64,000 bases of DNA from Streptomyces angustmyceticus (GTDB lineage Bacteria; Actinomycetota; Actinomycetes; Streptomycetales; Streptomycetaceae), in NCBI RefSeq assembly GCF_019933235.1, contig NZ_CP082945.1:2480001-2544000 (forward strand), in the 5' to 3' direction. A model generated the notes under the pieces. It saw only the letters and a list, made by a program, of their open reading frames with translations. It did no database searches and was not told the DNA's origin. The position numbers were made by a program, and so were the translations under genes. Positions 26,885-37,697 of the stretch are shown one piece after another; position 1 is the stretch's first letter; each line of letters starts with the position of its first letter.

Positions 26885-27149
26885 GGCCGCTGGGGGACGC
26901 CCACGGGGGCGGAACCGACGTAATCGATTGTCCGGAATCGTCGGTTCCAGGCCCCCGTCGGGACATATGCCAACGGCAGTTAAGGTTCCGGTGCGGCCGG
27001 GCTGACCTGCGACGACACCCGGCCCCGCGAGCGGGCCGCCGGGCTCGTCAACAAGGTTGCCTTAAGGCGCAATTAAGCCGTTCCGCGTTCGCCCACACGA
27101 GGCATTGCACCCGGCCCAAACCTCAGGCGTACCGTCAACAACAGCCGAT

Positions 27150-27917
27150 TCAGAGGAACTTGGCCTTGCCGGGCCCTTCCTCCACGAAGCTGCGCATGCC
27201 GGTCTCCCGGTCCTCGGTCGCGAACAGCCCGGCGAACCAGTTGCGTTCGATCGTCAGCCCGGTGTCGATGTCGGTCTCCAGGCCGCCGTCAACGGACTCC
27301 TTGGCGGCCCGCAGCGCGAGGGCGGGGCCGGCGGCCAGCCGTGCGGCCCAGGCGTGCGCCTGCTCGTAGACCTCCGCGGCCGGCACCACCCGGTCGACCA
27401 GGCCGAGGGCGAGCGCCTCGTCGGCCTTCACATGACGGCCGGTGAAGATCAGGTCCTTGGCCTTGGAGGGGCCCACCAGCCGCGCCAGCCGCTGGGTGCC
27501 GCCGGCTCCGGGGATCAGGCCCAGCAGGATCTCGGGCTGGCCGAGCTTGGCGTTGTCGCCGGCGATCCGGAAGTCGGCGCAGAGCGCCAACTCGCAGCCG
27601 CCGCCCAGCGCGTAGCCGGTGATCGCGGCGACCACCGGCTTGGGGATGCGGGCCACGGCGGTGAACGAGTCCTGCAGGGCCTTGGAGCGCACGACCATGG
27701 CCGGGTGGTCCATGGCCTGCATCTCCTTGATGTCCGCGCCGGCCGCGAACACCTTCTCGCCGCCCCAGACGACGACGGCGCGCACGTCGTCGCGGCGGGT
27801 GACCTCCTCGGCCAGCTCGCGCAGCCGGTCCTGGGTGGCGATGTCCAGTGCGTTCATCGGCGGACGGTCCAGGCGGATGGTGCCGACGCCGTCGGCGACC
27901 TCGAGATTCACAGTCAT
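27150..27917 (-). CDS. Enoyl-CoA hydratase/isomerase family protein
   Basis: A 255-aa crotonase-fold enzyme. Oxyanion-hole segments are AAGADIKEM and ALGGGCELALCADFRIAG. The first catalytic Glu is present in GQPEILLGLIPGAGGTQRL; the second canonical Glu appears as Asp in the KAKDLIFTG segment. Hydration of 2-enoyl-CoA in fatty-acid oxidation is the default guess. The ATG at 27917 lacks a ribosome site, and TACTAACCT lies just upstream, so the message may be leaderless. Confidence 0.9.
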   Translation of the reverse strand: MTVNLEVADGVGTIRLDRPPMNALDIATQDRLRELAEEVTRRDDVRAVVVWGGEKVFAAGADIKEMQAMDHPAMVVRSKALQDSFTAVARIPKPVVAAITGYALGGGCELALCADFRIAGDNAKLGQPEILLGLIPGAGGTQRLARLVGPSKAKDLIFTGRHVKADEALALGLVDRVVPAAEVYEQAHAWAARLAAGPALALRAAKESVDGGLETDIDTGLTIERNWFAGLFATEDRETGMRSFVEEGPGKAKFL

Positions 27918-27946
27918 GCGGGCAGGTTAGTACGCGTTAACGGCAT

Positions 27947-27983
27947 CGGGCCCGGTGCACTCCGTCACAGTGCACCGGGCCCG
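27947..27983 (-). terminator. Hairpin terminator between L,D-transpeptidase 1 and enoyl-CoA hydratase
   Basis: Perfect 15-bp stem (CGGGCCCGGTGCACT and complement) with a 7-nt loop, 17 nt after the transpeptidase stop on the minus strand. Confidence 0.8.
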
Positions 27984-28000
27984 CTCGCCTTCCGGCCGCT

Positions 28001-29239
28001 CTACCGGCCGGCCTTCCACTTCTCCCAGGAGAGGTTCCAGTCGCTGAAGCCGTTGTCCGGCTGGATCGTCTCGTCGTGGGAGTTCTTGACGACGACCACA
28101 TCGCCGATGACGGAGTTGCGGAAGAACCAGGCCGCCGGGGTGGAGCCGTCCCCGCCGCCGCGCTGGTCGAAGAGGCCCACACAGCCGTGGCTGGCGTTGC
28201 GGGTGCCGAAGGTCGCCCGGCCCGCCCAGTAGTTGCCGTGGATGAACGTGCCGGACGTGCTCAGCCGCATCGCGTGCGGGACGTCCTTGATGTCGTACTC
28301 CCCGCCGAAGCCGACGGTGTCGCCGTTCATCCGCGTCACCAGGTGCTTCTCGCTGATCACCATCTTGCCGTTGTACGTCTCGGTGCCCGGCGCGCCGGAG
28401 GTGATCGGGATGGTCTTGATCTTCTTGCCGTCGCGGACCACGGTCATCTTCTTCGACTCGGCGTCGACCGTGCTGACCTGGCTGCGGCCGACGGTGAAGG
28501 AGACCTCCTTGGCCTGGGTGCCGTAGACACCGGGCCGGCCCTCGACGCCGTCGAGGTCGAGCTTGAGGGTGACCTTGGTGCCGGCTGCCCAGTACGTCTC
28601 GGGGCGGAAGTCGAGCCGGTCGTTGCCGAACCAGTGGCCCTCGATCGGGACCGACGGCTTCGCAGTGACCTTGATGGCGTCCTCGACGGCCCCGGGGTCG
28701 GTGATGCCGCGGGTGAAACGGATGGAGACCGGCATTCCGACGCCGACCCGCTGGCCGTTCTCCGGGGTGTACCGGCCGATGAAGGTGTTCTTCGGGACGA
28801 GGGTGGTGAAGCGGGAGTGCTCGGCGGCCTCGCGGCCCTTGCCGTCCACCGCTATGGCGTCGACGGTGTAGTCCGTCGAGGCGCCCAGATGGCCGCTCGG
28901 CCGCCACAGGGCGCCGCCGCCCGCTATCTTCCCGTCGACCTCGTTGCCCTTGCCGTCCTTGACCTTCACGGACTTCAGCCGGCCCTGGTGGGCGGTCACC
29001 TTCAGCGCGCCGCTGGTGGCGACGTCGTGCGCGCCGTCCTTGGGCGCTATCGTCACCGCCGCCCGCGAGGCGTCCTTGTCCCCGCCCGCCTTACCGGCCG
29101 GCTTGTCGTCGTCGCCGTCACCGCCGCACGCGGTCACCAGCAGCAGCATCGCGCCGAGCAGCAGGGCCGGCGGGCCCCCGCTCCGGTGCGGCCACCGACG
29201 CCGGCGCGCCGGCACCCCCGAATTCGGCTGGACGTTCAC
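28001..29239 (-). CDS. L,D-transpeptidase lipoprotein, copy 1
   Basis: A 412-aa cell-wall enzyme making 3-3 crosslinks in peptidoglycan. Basic N-terminus, hydrophobic stretch and lipobox VTAC; then two Ig-like domains (about residues 50-270) and the YkuD catalytic domain with HGNYWAGRATFG and the nucleophile motif SHGCVGL. The GTG at 29239 (VNVQPNSG) is chosen over an upstream ATG because AAAAGGGG precedes it. A paralog lies immediately upstream on the same strand. A PHO-box-like repeat lies about 96 nt before the start. Confidence 0.92.
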   Translation of the reverse strand: MNVQPNSGVPARRRRWPHRSGGPPALLLGAMLLLVTACGGDGDDDKPAGKAGGDKDASRAAVTIAPKDGAHDVATSGALKVTAHQGRLKSVKVKDGKGNEVDGKIAGGGALWRPSGHLGASTDYTVDAIAVDGKGREAAEHSRFTTLVPKNTFIGRYTPENGQRVGVGMPVSIRFTRGITDPGAVEDAIKVTAKPSVPIEGHWFGNDRLDFRPETYWAAGTKVTLKLDLDGVEGRPGVYGTQAKEVSFTVGRSQVSTVDAESKKMTVVRDGKKIKTIPITSGAPGTETYNGKMVISEKHLVTRMNGDTVGFGGEYDIKDVPHAMRLSTSGTFIHGNYWAGRATFGTRNASHGCVGLFDQRGGGDGSTPAAWFFRNSVIGDVVVVKNSHDETIQPDNGFSDWNLSWEKWKAGR

Positions 29240-29334
29240 GTCTGGCCCCTTTTCCCCTCGCACGGCCCGCGATCCCCCGCGCACGGACGCGGACAGCCGC
29301 GCGCTTGCCGTTAGACAACCACACCACGGTCACA

Positions 29335-29351
29335 GTGAACTCCCCGTGAAC
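29335..29351 (-). promoter_or_regulatory. PHO-box-like direct repeat upstream of L,D-transpeptidase 1
   Basis: On the minus strand GTTCACGGGGA is followed by GTTCACTGTGA: two GTTCAC units exactly 11 bp apart. The Streptomyces PhoP core box consists of 11-bp direct repeats built on GTTCACC. This suggests phosphate-responsive control, not demonstrated. Confidence 0.5.
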
Positions 29352-29410
29352 GTCACCGTTTAGTCCCAAGTCCGGGGGTGGTGCGGGGGCAGGGGGCGGA
29401 CGGCCGCCGC

Positions 29411-30700
29411 TCAGCGCAGCGCGGACCCGGCCCGCCACGTCCCCCACGGCATGTTCCAGCCGCCGAGGCCGTTGTCCGGCGCGACCGTGCGCTCCGGGGA
29501 GCGGGTCACCACGACGGTGTCGCCGACGATCGAGCGGCCGAAGAACCAGCCGGCCGGGGTGTGGGGGCCGCCGCCCTTGACGTCCTTCAGTCCGACGCAG
29601 CCGTGGCTGGTGTTGAGGCCGCCGAAGACCTCGGGCGGCGCCCAGTAGTTGCCGTGCAGGAAGGTCCCCGACCGGGTCAGGCGCATGGCGTGCGGCACGT
29701 CCGGGATGTCGTACTCGGCGCCGAAGCCGACGGTGTCGCCGTCCATCCGCGTCATGGACTGCCGCTCCAGGATCACCATCGTCCCGTTGTAGGTGGGGTT
29801 CTCGTCGTCGCCCGCGGTGACCGGCAGCACCGCCACCACCCGGCCGCCCTGGCGCACCGTCATGGTGTGCCGGGCGGCGTCGATGACGCTGACCTGGTCC
29901 CGGGCGACCTGGTAGTGGACGGTCCGGCGCTGGGTCCCGTAGGCGCCCGGCCCGGCCTTCACCCCGCGCAGCCGCAGGTCCACGGTGATCCGGGTGCCGG
30001 GACGCCAGCGCTCACGGGGCCGGAAGTCCAGCCGGCGGCGGCCGAACCAGTGGGCGGCGATCTCGACGGGGGGCCGGGCGGTGACCCTGACGGCGCGTTC
30101 GACGGCCGCGCGGTCGGCGACCTGCCGGTTGAAGACCATCGAGTAGATCAGGCCGGTGCCGACCGTGGCGTCGCCCTGCGGTGAGAAGTGGCCGGCGAGG
30201 CGGTGGACGGGCGCGGAGGTGGTGAAGCTGGTGTGGCGGGCCGAGCGGTGGCCGGCGCCGTCCAGCGCCACGGCGTCGACGGTGTATCTCGCACCCAGTT
30301 GGAGCCGTGCCTGGGCGGGCCGCCAGACCATGCCGTCCGGGGAGATCCGCCCGGCGACGGGCTGCCGGCCCGCCCCGCCGGTCCGGCGGACCTCGACCCG
30401 CTCCAGGCGTCCCTCGGGCACTCGGACCTCCAGCCGCCCGTCGGCCCGTACGCCGTGCGCGCCGTTGTGCGGGACGACCCGGATCGTCTGCTCCGGGGAG
30501 CGCGGTTTGCCGCCGGCGAAGTCCTCCGCCTGCGCGCAGGCGGCCAGTGCCGCCGCGCCGGCGAGCCCGGCCGCGGCGGCGAGGACGAGGCGGGTGCGCG
30601 GGGCGGTCCGCGCCGCCCCGCGGCCCGCCCGGCCCCGCGCCCGGCCCCCCGCGCGGCTCGTCGCTCGGTCCCCTGCTCGGCTCTGCTGATGGGCGGTCAT
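29411..30700 (-). CDS. L,D-transpeptidase lipoprotein, copy 2
   Basis: A 429-aa paralog of copy 1 with the same architecture: Arg-rich N-terminus, lipobox LAAC, Ig-like domains, and a YkuD domain with HGNYWAPPEVFG and the cysteine nucleophile in SHGCVGL. The reading frame stays open far upstream, antisense to glgX, but that part is not transpeptidase-like. The ATG at 30700 is the only sensible start before the signal peptide. No ribosome site is visible. Its stop is about 170 nt before the start of copy 1. Confidence 0.9.
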   Translation of the reverse strand: MTAHQQSRAGDRATSRAGGRARGRAGRGAARTAPRTRLVLAAAAGLAGAAALAACAQAEDFAGGKPRSPEQTIRVVPHNGAHGVRADGRLEVRVPEGRLERVEVRRTGGAGRQPVAGRISPDGMVWRPAQARLQLGARYTVDAVALDGAGHRSARHTSFTTSAPVHRLAGHFSPQGDATVGTGLIYSMVFNRQVADRAAVERAVRVTARPPVEIAAHWFGRRRLDFRPRERWRPGTRITVDLRLRGVKAGPGAYGTQRRTVHYQVARDQVSVIDAARHTMTVRQGGRVVAVLPVTAGDDENPTYNGTMVILERQSMTRMDGDTVGFGAEYDIPDVPHAMRLTRSGTFLHGNYWAPPEVFGGLNTSHGCVGLKDVKGGGPHTPAGWFFGRSIVGDTVVVTRSPERTVAPDNGLGGWNMPWGTWRAGSALR

Positions 30701-30946
30701 ATACCGAATTGTGACGGATGATCCCCAGGTTAGGAGGTATGCCGCGTAACGGGATGTCACGGACAATGCGGGTGGAACAATGAGCCCTCGCCGCGGGAAG
30801 CGTGCGGCAACGCCCGGTTGCGGGAAGAACAACGGGGAGGGCGGGGGGACAGCTGTACGGCCGGACTCCCCCGGTGGACGCCGGGAGGTACCCCCGTGCC
30901 GGGTACCCGCCGCCCGACCGAGCCATGAGCCGCAGGAGGCCGGCAC

Positions 30947-33202
<2,256 letters not shown>

Positions 33203-33280
33203 GGCGGGGGCGGGGCGGCGGAACGGCCGTGGCGCGCGAGAGCCGCGGGCGGCACCGCCGGGCGGAAAAAGGCATGAGCG

Positions 33281-33303
33281 TTGTCAGTGGGTCGCCTTAC
33301 GCT
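33281..33303 (+). promoter_or_regulatory. PafBC/RecA-NDp-type promoter upstream of an ABC exporter
   Basis: TTGTCAGTG, 8 nt, TACGCT: a full match to TTGTCRGTG-N8-TANNNT. The spacer differs from the copy at 21992 by little more than one indel. The -10 ends 5 nt before GTG 33309 and 8 nt before ATG 33312, implying a leaderless mRNA. Confidence 0.78.
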
Positions 33304-33308
33304 CGCGA

Positions 33309-35270
33309 GTGATGTCCGATACCGCGCAGACCTCGCCCCCGACCGACCGGACCGGCTTACCCCGGCCCCCGCGCTCCGCCGTGCGCTCGCTGGTGCGCCT
33401 GTGGCCGTTCGCCCGGCCCGTGCGGGCCCGCCTGGGCATCGCCGCGTGCGTGGCGGTGCTCGCCTCGTGCCTCAGCCTGGTCATTCCGCTGGTGCTCAAG
33501 TGGCTGGTGGACGGGCCGGTGGCGGCGCGCGATCCGGGCGGGGTGTGGCTCGGCGGCGGCTGTCTCCTGCTGCTCGGCGTCGCGGAGGCGCTGCTGTTCG
33601 GCCTGCGGCGCCGGCTGGTGGCCCGTCCGCTGGCCCGGGTGGAGGCGGCGATGCGCGAGGCGCTCTACCGCCATCTGCAGCGGTTGCCGGTCTCCTTCCA
33701 CGACCGCTGGTCGTCCGGTCAGCTGTTGTCGCGCGGCACCACCGACCTCCAGCTGGTGCGCCTGTTCCTCGCCTTCCCCCTGACCTTCCTGCTGGTCAAC
33801 GCCACGACCATCCTGGTGGGCGCGGTGCTCCTGCTGGTCCAGCGCTGGTCGCTGGGACTGGTGCTGCTGGCGCCGGTGCTGCCGCTGATGGTCCTGTGCT
33901 CGGTCTTCGAGGCGAAGTACGGGCGCGCCGCGCGCCTGACCCAGGACCAGCTCGGCGATCTGACGACGGTGGTCGAGGAGTCGGTGCTCGGCATCCGGAT
34001 CATCAAGGGCTTCGGACGCCACCGCAGCCAGGCCCGCGCCTTCCGGCGGCTGACCCACGCGCTGCGCACGTCCGAACTCCGCAAGGCCCGGCTGCTGACC
34101 TGGATCCTGGGCTTCAACACCACGCTCCCGGAGATCGCGATCGGCGGCGCCCTGGTGCTCGGCACCCTCCAGGTGGCCGACGGTGCGCTGTCCGCCGGCA
34201 CCCTCGTCGCCTTCCTGTCGACCGCGCTGGCGCTGCGCTGGCCGGTGGAGTCGATCGGCTTCCTGCTGGCCATGGCCAACGAGGCGGCCTCGGCCACCGA
34301 GCGGTACTTCGAGGTCCTGGACGAGCCGGCGGTGGACGAGACGGGGAGGGGCGGACCGGTGGCGGGCGGGAGGGCCGTGGGCGGTACGGCCGTGGGCGGG
34401 CCCGCGACAGACGTACGGGAGGCGCGTGAGCCGGCGGCGGCCGACGGACCGGCAAAGGAGAGTCATGCACCGGACGGACCGGCACCGGCCCCGCCACGAG
34501 AGAAACCGCCCGCGGCGTCCGGCGCCGGCGGGCTGGTCTTCTCCGGCGTCGTGTTCCGCTACCCCGACGCGCCGCCGGACGACCCGCCCCTCCTCAAGGA
34601 CGTCACCCTGCACATCCGCCCCGGCGAGACAATGGCGCTGGTCGGGGCGACGGGCAGCGGGAAGACCACGCTCACCTCGCTGGTGCCGCGGCTGTACGAC
34701 CCGACCGCGGGCCGCATCGTCCTCGACGGGCGGGACCTGGCGACGCTCAGCCGCCAGGAGGCCCGCGCGCTGGTCGCGGTGGCCTTCGAGGAGCCGACGC
34801 TGTTCTCGGCGACCGCCGCGGAGAACGTCCTGATGGGCGCGGAGCGGGCCCACGAGGGCGAGCTGCGGCGGGCGTTGGCGGTGGCGCAGGCCGACGGCTT
34901 CGTCGACGCCCTGCCCGAGGGCAGCGCCACCCAGGTCGGCGAACAGGGGCTGAGCCTGTCCGGCGGGCAGCGGCAGCGGCTCGCCCTGGCCCGCGCCGTG
35001 GTCGGCCGGCCGCGCTTCCTGATCCTCGACGATCCGCTCTCCGCCCTCGACGTGCACACCGAGGCCCTGGTGGAGGCGGCGCTGCGCCGGGTCCTGGCCA
35101 CCACCACCGCGCTGGTCGTCGCCCACCGGCCGTCCACGGTCCTGCTCGCCGACCGGGTGGCGCTGCTGTCCGGCGGCCGGATCGCCGCCGTCGGCACGCA
35201 TCAGCAACTCCTGCGGGACAACCCGGAGTACGCCAGCTTGATGTCCGGCGAGGGAGAGGGCGCCCGATGA
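33309..35270 (+). CDS. Heterodimeric ABC exporter subunit A (permease-ATPase fusion)
   Basis: A 653-aa half transporter with six membrane helices (about residues 30-310), a roughly 75-residue Gly/Pro/Ala-rich linker (345-410), and an ATPase domain. Walker A GATGSGKTT and signature LSGGQRQR are consensus; Walker B reads LILDDPLSALD, with Asp for the catalytic Glu; the His switch AHRP is present. It overlaps subunit B by ATGA. In known heterodimeric exporters one site is degenerate in this way. Start GTG 33309 or ATG 33312; no ribosome site, which fits the leaderless promoter. Confidence 0.92.
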   Translation: MMSDTAQTSPPTDRTGLPRPPRSAVRSLVRLWPFARPVRARLGIAACVAVLASCLSLVIPLVLKWLVDGPVAARDPGGVWLGGGCLLLLGVAEALLFGLRRRLVARPLARVEAAMREALYRHLQRLPVSFHDRWSSGQLLSRGTTDLQLVRLFLAFPLTFLLVNATTILVGAVLLLVQRWSLGLVLLAPVLPLMVLCSVFEAKYGRAARLTQDQLGDLTTVVEESVLGIRIIKGFGRHRSQARAFRRLTHALRTSELRKARLLTWILGFNTTLPEIAIGGALVLGTLQVADGALSAGTLVAFLSTALALRWPVESIGFLLAMANEAASATERYFEVLDEPAVDETGRGGPVAGGRAVGGTAVGGPATDVREAREPAAADGPAKESHAPDGPAPAPPREKPPAASGAGGLVFSGVVFRYPDAPPDDPPLLKDVTLHIRPGETMALVGATGSGKTTLTSLVPRLYDPTAGRIVLDGRDLATLSRQEARALVAVAFEEPTLFSATAAENVLMGAERAHEGELRRALAVAQADGFVDALPEGSATQVGEQGLSLSGGQRQRLALARAVVGRPRFLILDDPLSALDVHTEALVEAALRRVLATTTALVVAHRPSTVLLADRVALLSGGRIAAVGTHQQLLRDNPEYASLMSGEGEGAR

Positions 35271-37168
35271 CCACCACCGCGACCGGCCTGCCGTCCGACG
35301 GCCCCGAGGGCCGCCCGGAACCGCAGCAGCAGCCCCCGTCCGCGCCCCGGCCCGCGCCGGCCGAGGGCGCCCCCGACGCCGACGCCTTCACCCGGGACGA
35401 GCTGCCGACCCCCAAGGGGGCCTCGCGCGCCCTCCTGGGGTCCCTGCTGGCCCCGCACCGGCGACGGGTCGCGGCGGTGGCCGTCGCGCTGCTGCTCCAG
35501 CAGGCCGCCGTGCAGGCCGGTCCGCTGCTGGTCGCCTACGCCCTCGACCGCGCGGTCCCGGCCCTGCGGGCGGGCGACCAGGGGCCGCTGGTCGCCGTGG
35601 CGGTGGCGGCGGTGCTGTGCGCGGTGGCGTCCGGCGGGCTGCAGTTCGGCTTCATCCAGCTCTCCGCGCGGGTCAGCCAGGACGTGCTGCTCGACCTGCG
35701 CGGCCGGATCTTCCGGCACGCGCAGGCGCTCAGCCTGGACTTCCACGAGCGCTACACCTCCGGCCGGCTGATCTCCCGCGCCACCACCGACGTGGAGTCG
35801 CTGCGCGAACTCCTGGAGGAGGGGCTGCAGGAGCTGATCACGATCGTGCTCTCGACGGTCTACATCACCGTCACCCTGCTCTGGCTGGACTGGGGGCTCG
35901 GCACGGCCGCCCTCGCCTCCGCCGCGCCGCTCGCCCTCCTCGTCCGCTCCTTCCGGCGCCGTGCACACCGCGTCTACGGCGCGAAGTCCACGGCGATGGC
36001 GGGCGTCATCGTGCAGTTCACCGAGACCCTCAACGGCATCCGCCCGGTGCAGGCGTTCCGCCGCGAGCGGCCGAACGACGCCGCCTTCGCCCGGCTGAAC
36101 CACGACCACGCCCGGGTCAACGGCGACACCGCGCTGGAGATGGCGCGCTATGTCGTCTCGTCCCGGCTGGTGGCCAACACGGCGGTCGCCGCGATCGTCC
36201 TGTGGGGCGCCCACCGCGTCGCCACCGGCGACCTGGCGCTCGGCGTGCTGGCCGCCGGGGTGCTCTATCTGCGGCGGCTGTACGACCCCATCGACCGGCT
36301 CGGGATGTTCCTCAACGCCTACGAGTCCGCGGCCGCCTCGCTCCAGAAGATCGCTGGGCTGCTGGCCCGGCGCCCCGGCGTCCCGGAGCCGGACGCCCCC
36401 GCGGCGCTGCCGGCCGTCGCCGCGGCCCGGCCGGGCCGCGAAGTCGCCTTCCACGGCGTCCGCTTCGCCTACCGCACCGGCCGCGAGGTGCTGCCCCGCT
36501 TCGACCTGACCCTCGCGGCGGGCGCGACCGTCGCCGTGGTGGGGGCCACCGGCGCCGGCAAGTCCACCCTCGCCAAGCTGCTGGCCCGCTTCTACGACCC
36601 CACCGAGGGCCGGGTGCTGCTCGACGGCGTCGACCTGCGGGCGCTGTCCACCACCGCCCTGCGCCGCAGCGTCGTCATGGTCACCCAGGAGGCGTTCCTG
36701 TTCTCCGGCTCGGTCGCCGACAACATCGCCCTCGGCCGCCCGGACGCCACCCGCGAGGAGATCGAACACGCCGCGCGGGCCATCGGCGCCCATGACTTCA
36801 TCGCCGCGCTGCCGGACGGCTACGACACCGACGTCCGCAAGCGCGGCGGCCGCATCTCGGCCGGCCAGCGCCAGTTGGTCGGCTTCGCCCGCGCCCTGCT
36901 GGCCGACCCCGCCGTCCTCATCCTCGACGAGGCCACCAGCTCGCTGGACATCCCCGGCGAACGCGCGGTGCAGCACGCCATGGCCACGGTCCTGCGGGGC
37001 CGTACCGCGCTGGTGATCGCCCATCGCCTCTCGACCGTCGAGATCGCCGACCGGGTCCTGGTGATGGCCGACGGCCGGATCGTGGAGGACGGCCCGCCGG
37101 ACGAACTCATCACGGGCCGGGGCCGGTTCGCCGCACTGCACCGGGCGTGGCGGGACAGCGTGGGGTAG
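35267..37168 (+). CDS. Heterodimeric ABC exporter subunit B (permease-ATPase fusion)
   Basis: A 633-aa partner of the preceding subunit. Six helices follow a Pro-rich cytoplasmic N-terminus of about 55 residues. ATPase motifs: GATGAGKST, a variant signature ISAGQRQ, intact Walker [12 protein letters not shown] and His switch AHRLS. It therefore supplies the working Walker A/B while subunit A supplies the working signature. Substrate is unknown; drug or lipid export is typical of the family. Confidence 0.93.
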   Translation: MTTTATGLPSDGPEGRPEPQQQPPSAPRPAPAEGAPDADAFTRDELPTPKGASRALLGSLLAPHRRRVAAVAVALLLQQAAVQAGPLLVAYALDRAVPALRAGDQGPLVAVAVAAVLCAVASGGLQFGFIQLSARVSQDVLLDLRGRIFRHAQALSLDFHERYTSGRLISRATTDVESLRELLEEGLQELITIVLSTVYITVTLLWLDWGLGTAALASAAPLALLVRSFRRRAHRVYGAKSTAMAGVIVQFTETLNGIRPVQAFRRERPNDAAFARLNHDHARVNGDTALEMARYVVSSRLVANTAVAAIVLWGAHRVATGDLALGVLAAGVLYLRRLYDPIDRLGMFLNAYESAAASLQKIAGLLARRPGVPEPDAPAALPAVAAARPGREVAFHGVRFAYRTGREVLPRFDLTLAAGATVAVVGATGAGKSTLAKLLARFYDPTEGRVLLDGVDLRALSTTALRRSVVMVTQEAFLFSGSVADNIALGRPDATREEIEHAARAIGAHDFIAALPDGYDTDVRKRGGRISAGQRQLVGFARALLADPAVLILDEATSSLDIPGERAVQHAMATVLRGRTALVIAHRLSTVEIADRVLVMADGRIVEDGPPDELITGRGRFAALHRAWRDSVG

Positions 37169-37442
37169 CCGGGGAGGGGGTGGGTACCGCCTCCCCGGCC
37201 CGTCCCCGCGCCATCGCCACCCCCGCCAGACACCCGGCACCGCCCAGCAGCGTCACCGCCCCCGGCACCTCGTCCAGGAACAGCCACGACATCGGCACCA
37301 CCAGCGCCGGCACCGCGTACGTCGTGGCTCCCATGCGCCCCGCCGTCGTACGGGCGAGGGCGTAGGCCCAGGTCGCGAACGCCAGCGCGGTGGGGAACAC
37401 CCCGAGGTAGACGACGTCGAGCGTGGCGGAGAGCGGCGCGCG
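37110..37442 (-). pseudogene. C-terminal remnant of an EamA/DMT-family transporter
   Basis: The minus strand reads LSATLDVVYLGVFPTALAF and then WAYALARTTAGRMGATTYAV, with a PALVVPMSWLFLDEVPGA segment. This is the last three helices of an EamA (DMT) permease, normally about 300 aa. An in-frame TGA lies just upstream (about 37464) and no N-terminal half follows, so about two thirds of the gene is missing. The frame runs 58 nt into the 3' end of the ABC gene before stopping. Confidence 0.7.
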
Positions 37443-37697
37443 GCCCGCCTGTCGATGTCATGTTCCGCACCGTAGGCCGGGGGCTGTTCGGCGCTCACCG
37501 CAAGATTTCCGCGCGGGCACACGGCGCGGGGGCACCCGGACGATGATGTTCCCACGGTCCGGACCGGTGCCCAGGGGGCAACCACGGACCGGCGGTCGGC
37601 GAAGTCAGGCCAGAATCGGGTGACTTGAGGGGGAGGACGGCATGAGGGGGACCGGCGGCGCGAGCGAACGGACGGCACGGCGAAGGGGGCGGACGGC
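37443..37697. other. Spacer between EamA remnant and second ABC pair
   Basis: No coding or structural feature is supported, apart from the leader of the plus-strand ABC gene with GGGGG-type purines near 37680. It may be decayed DNA from the missing part of the EamA gene or its regulator. Confidence 0.4.
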
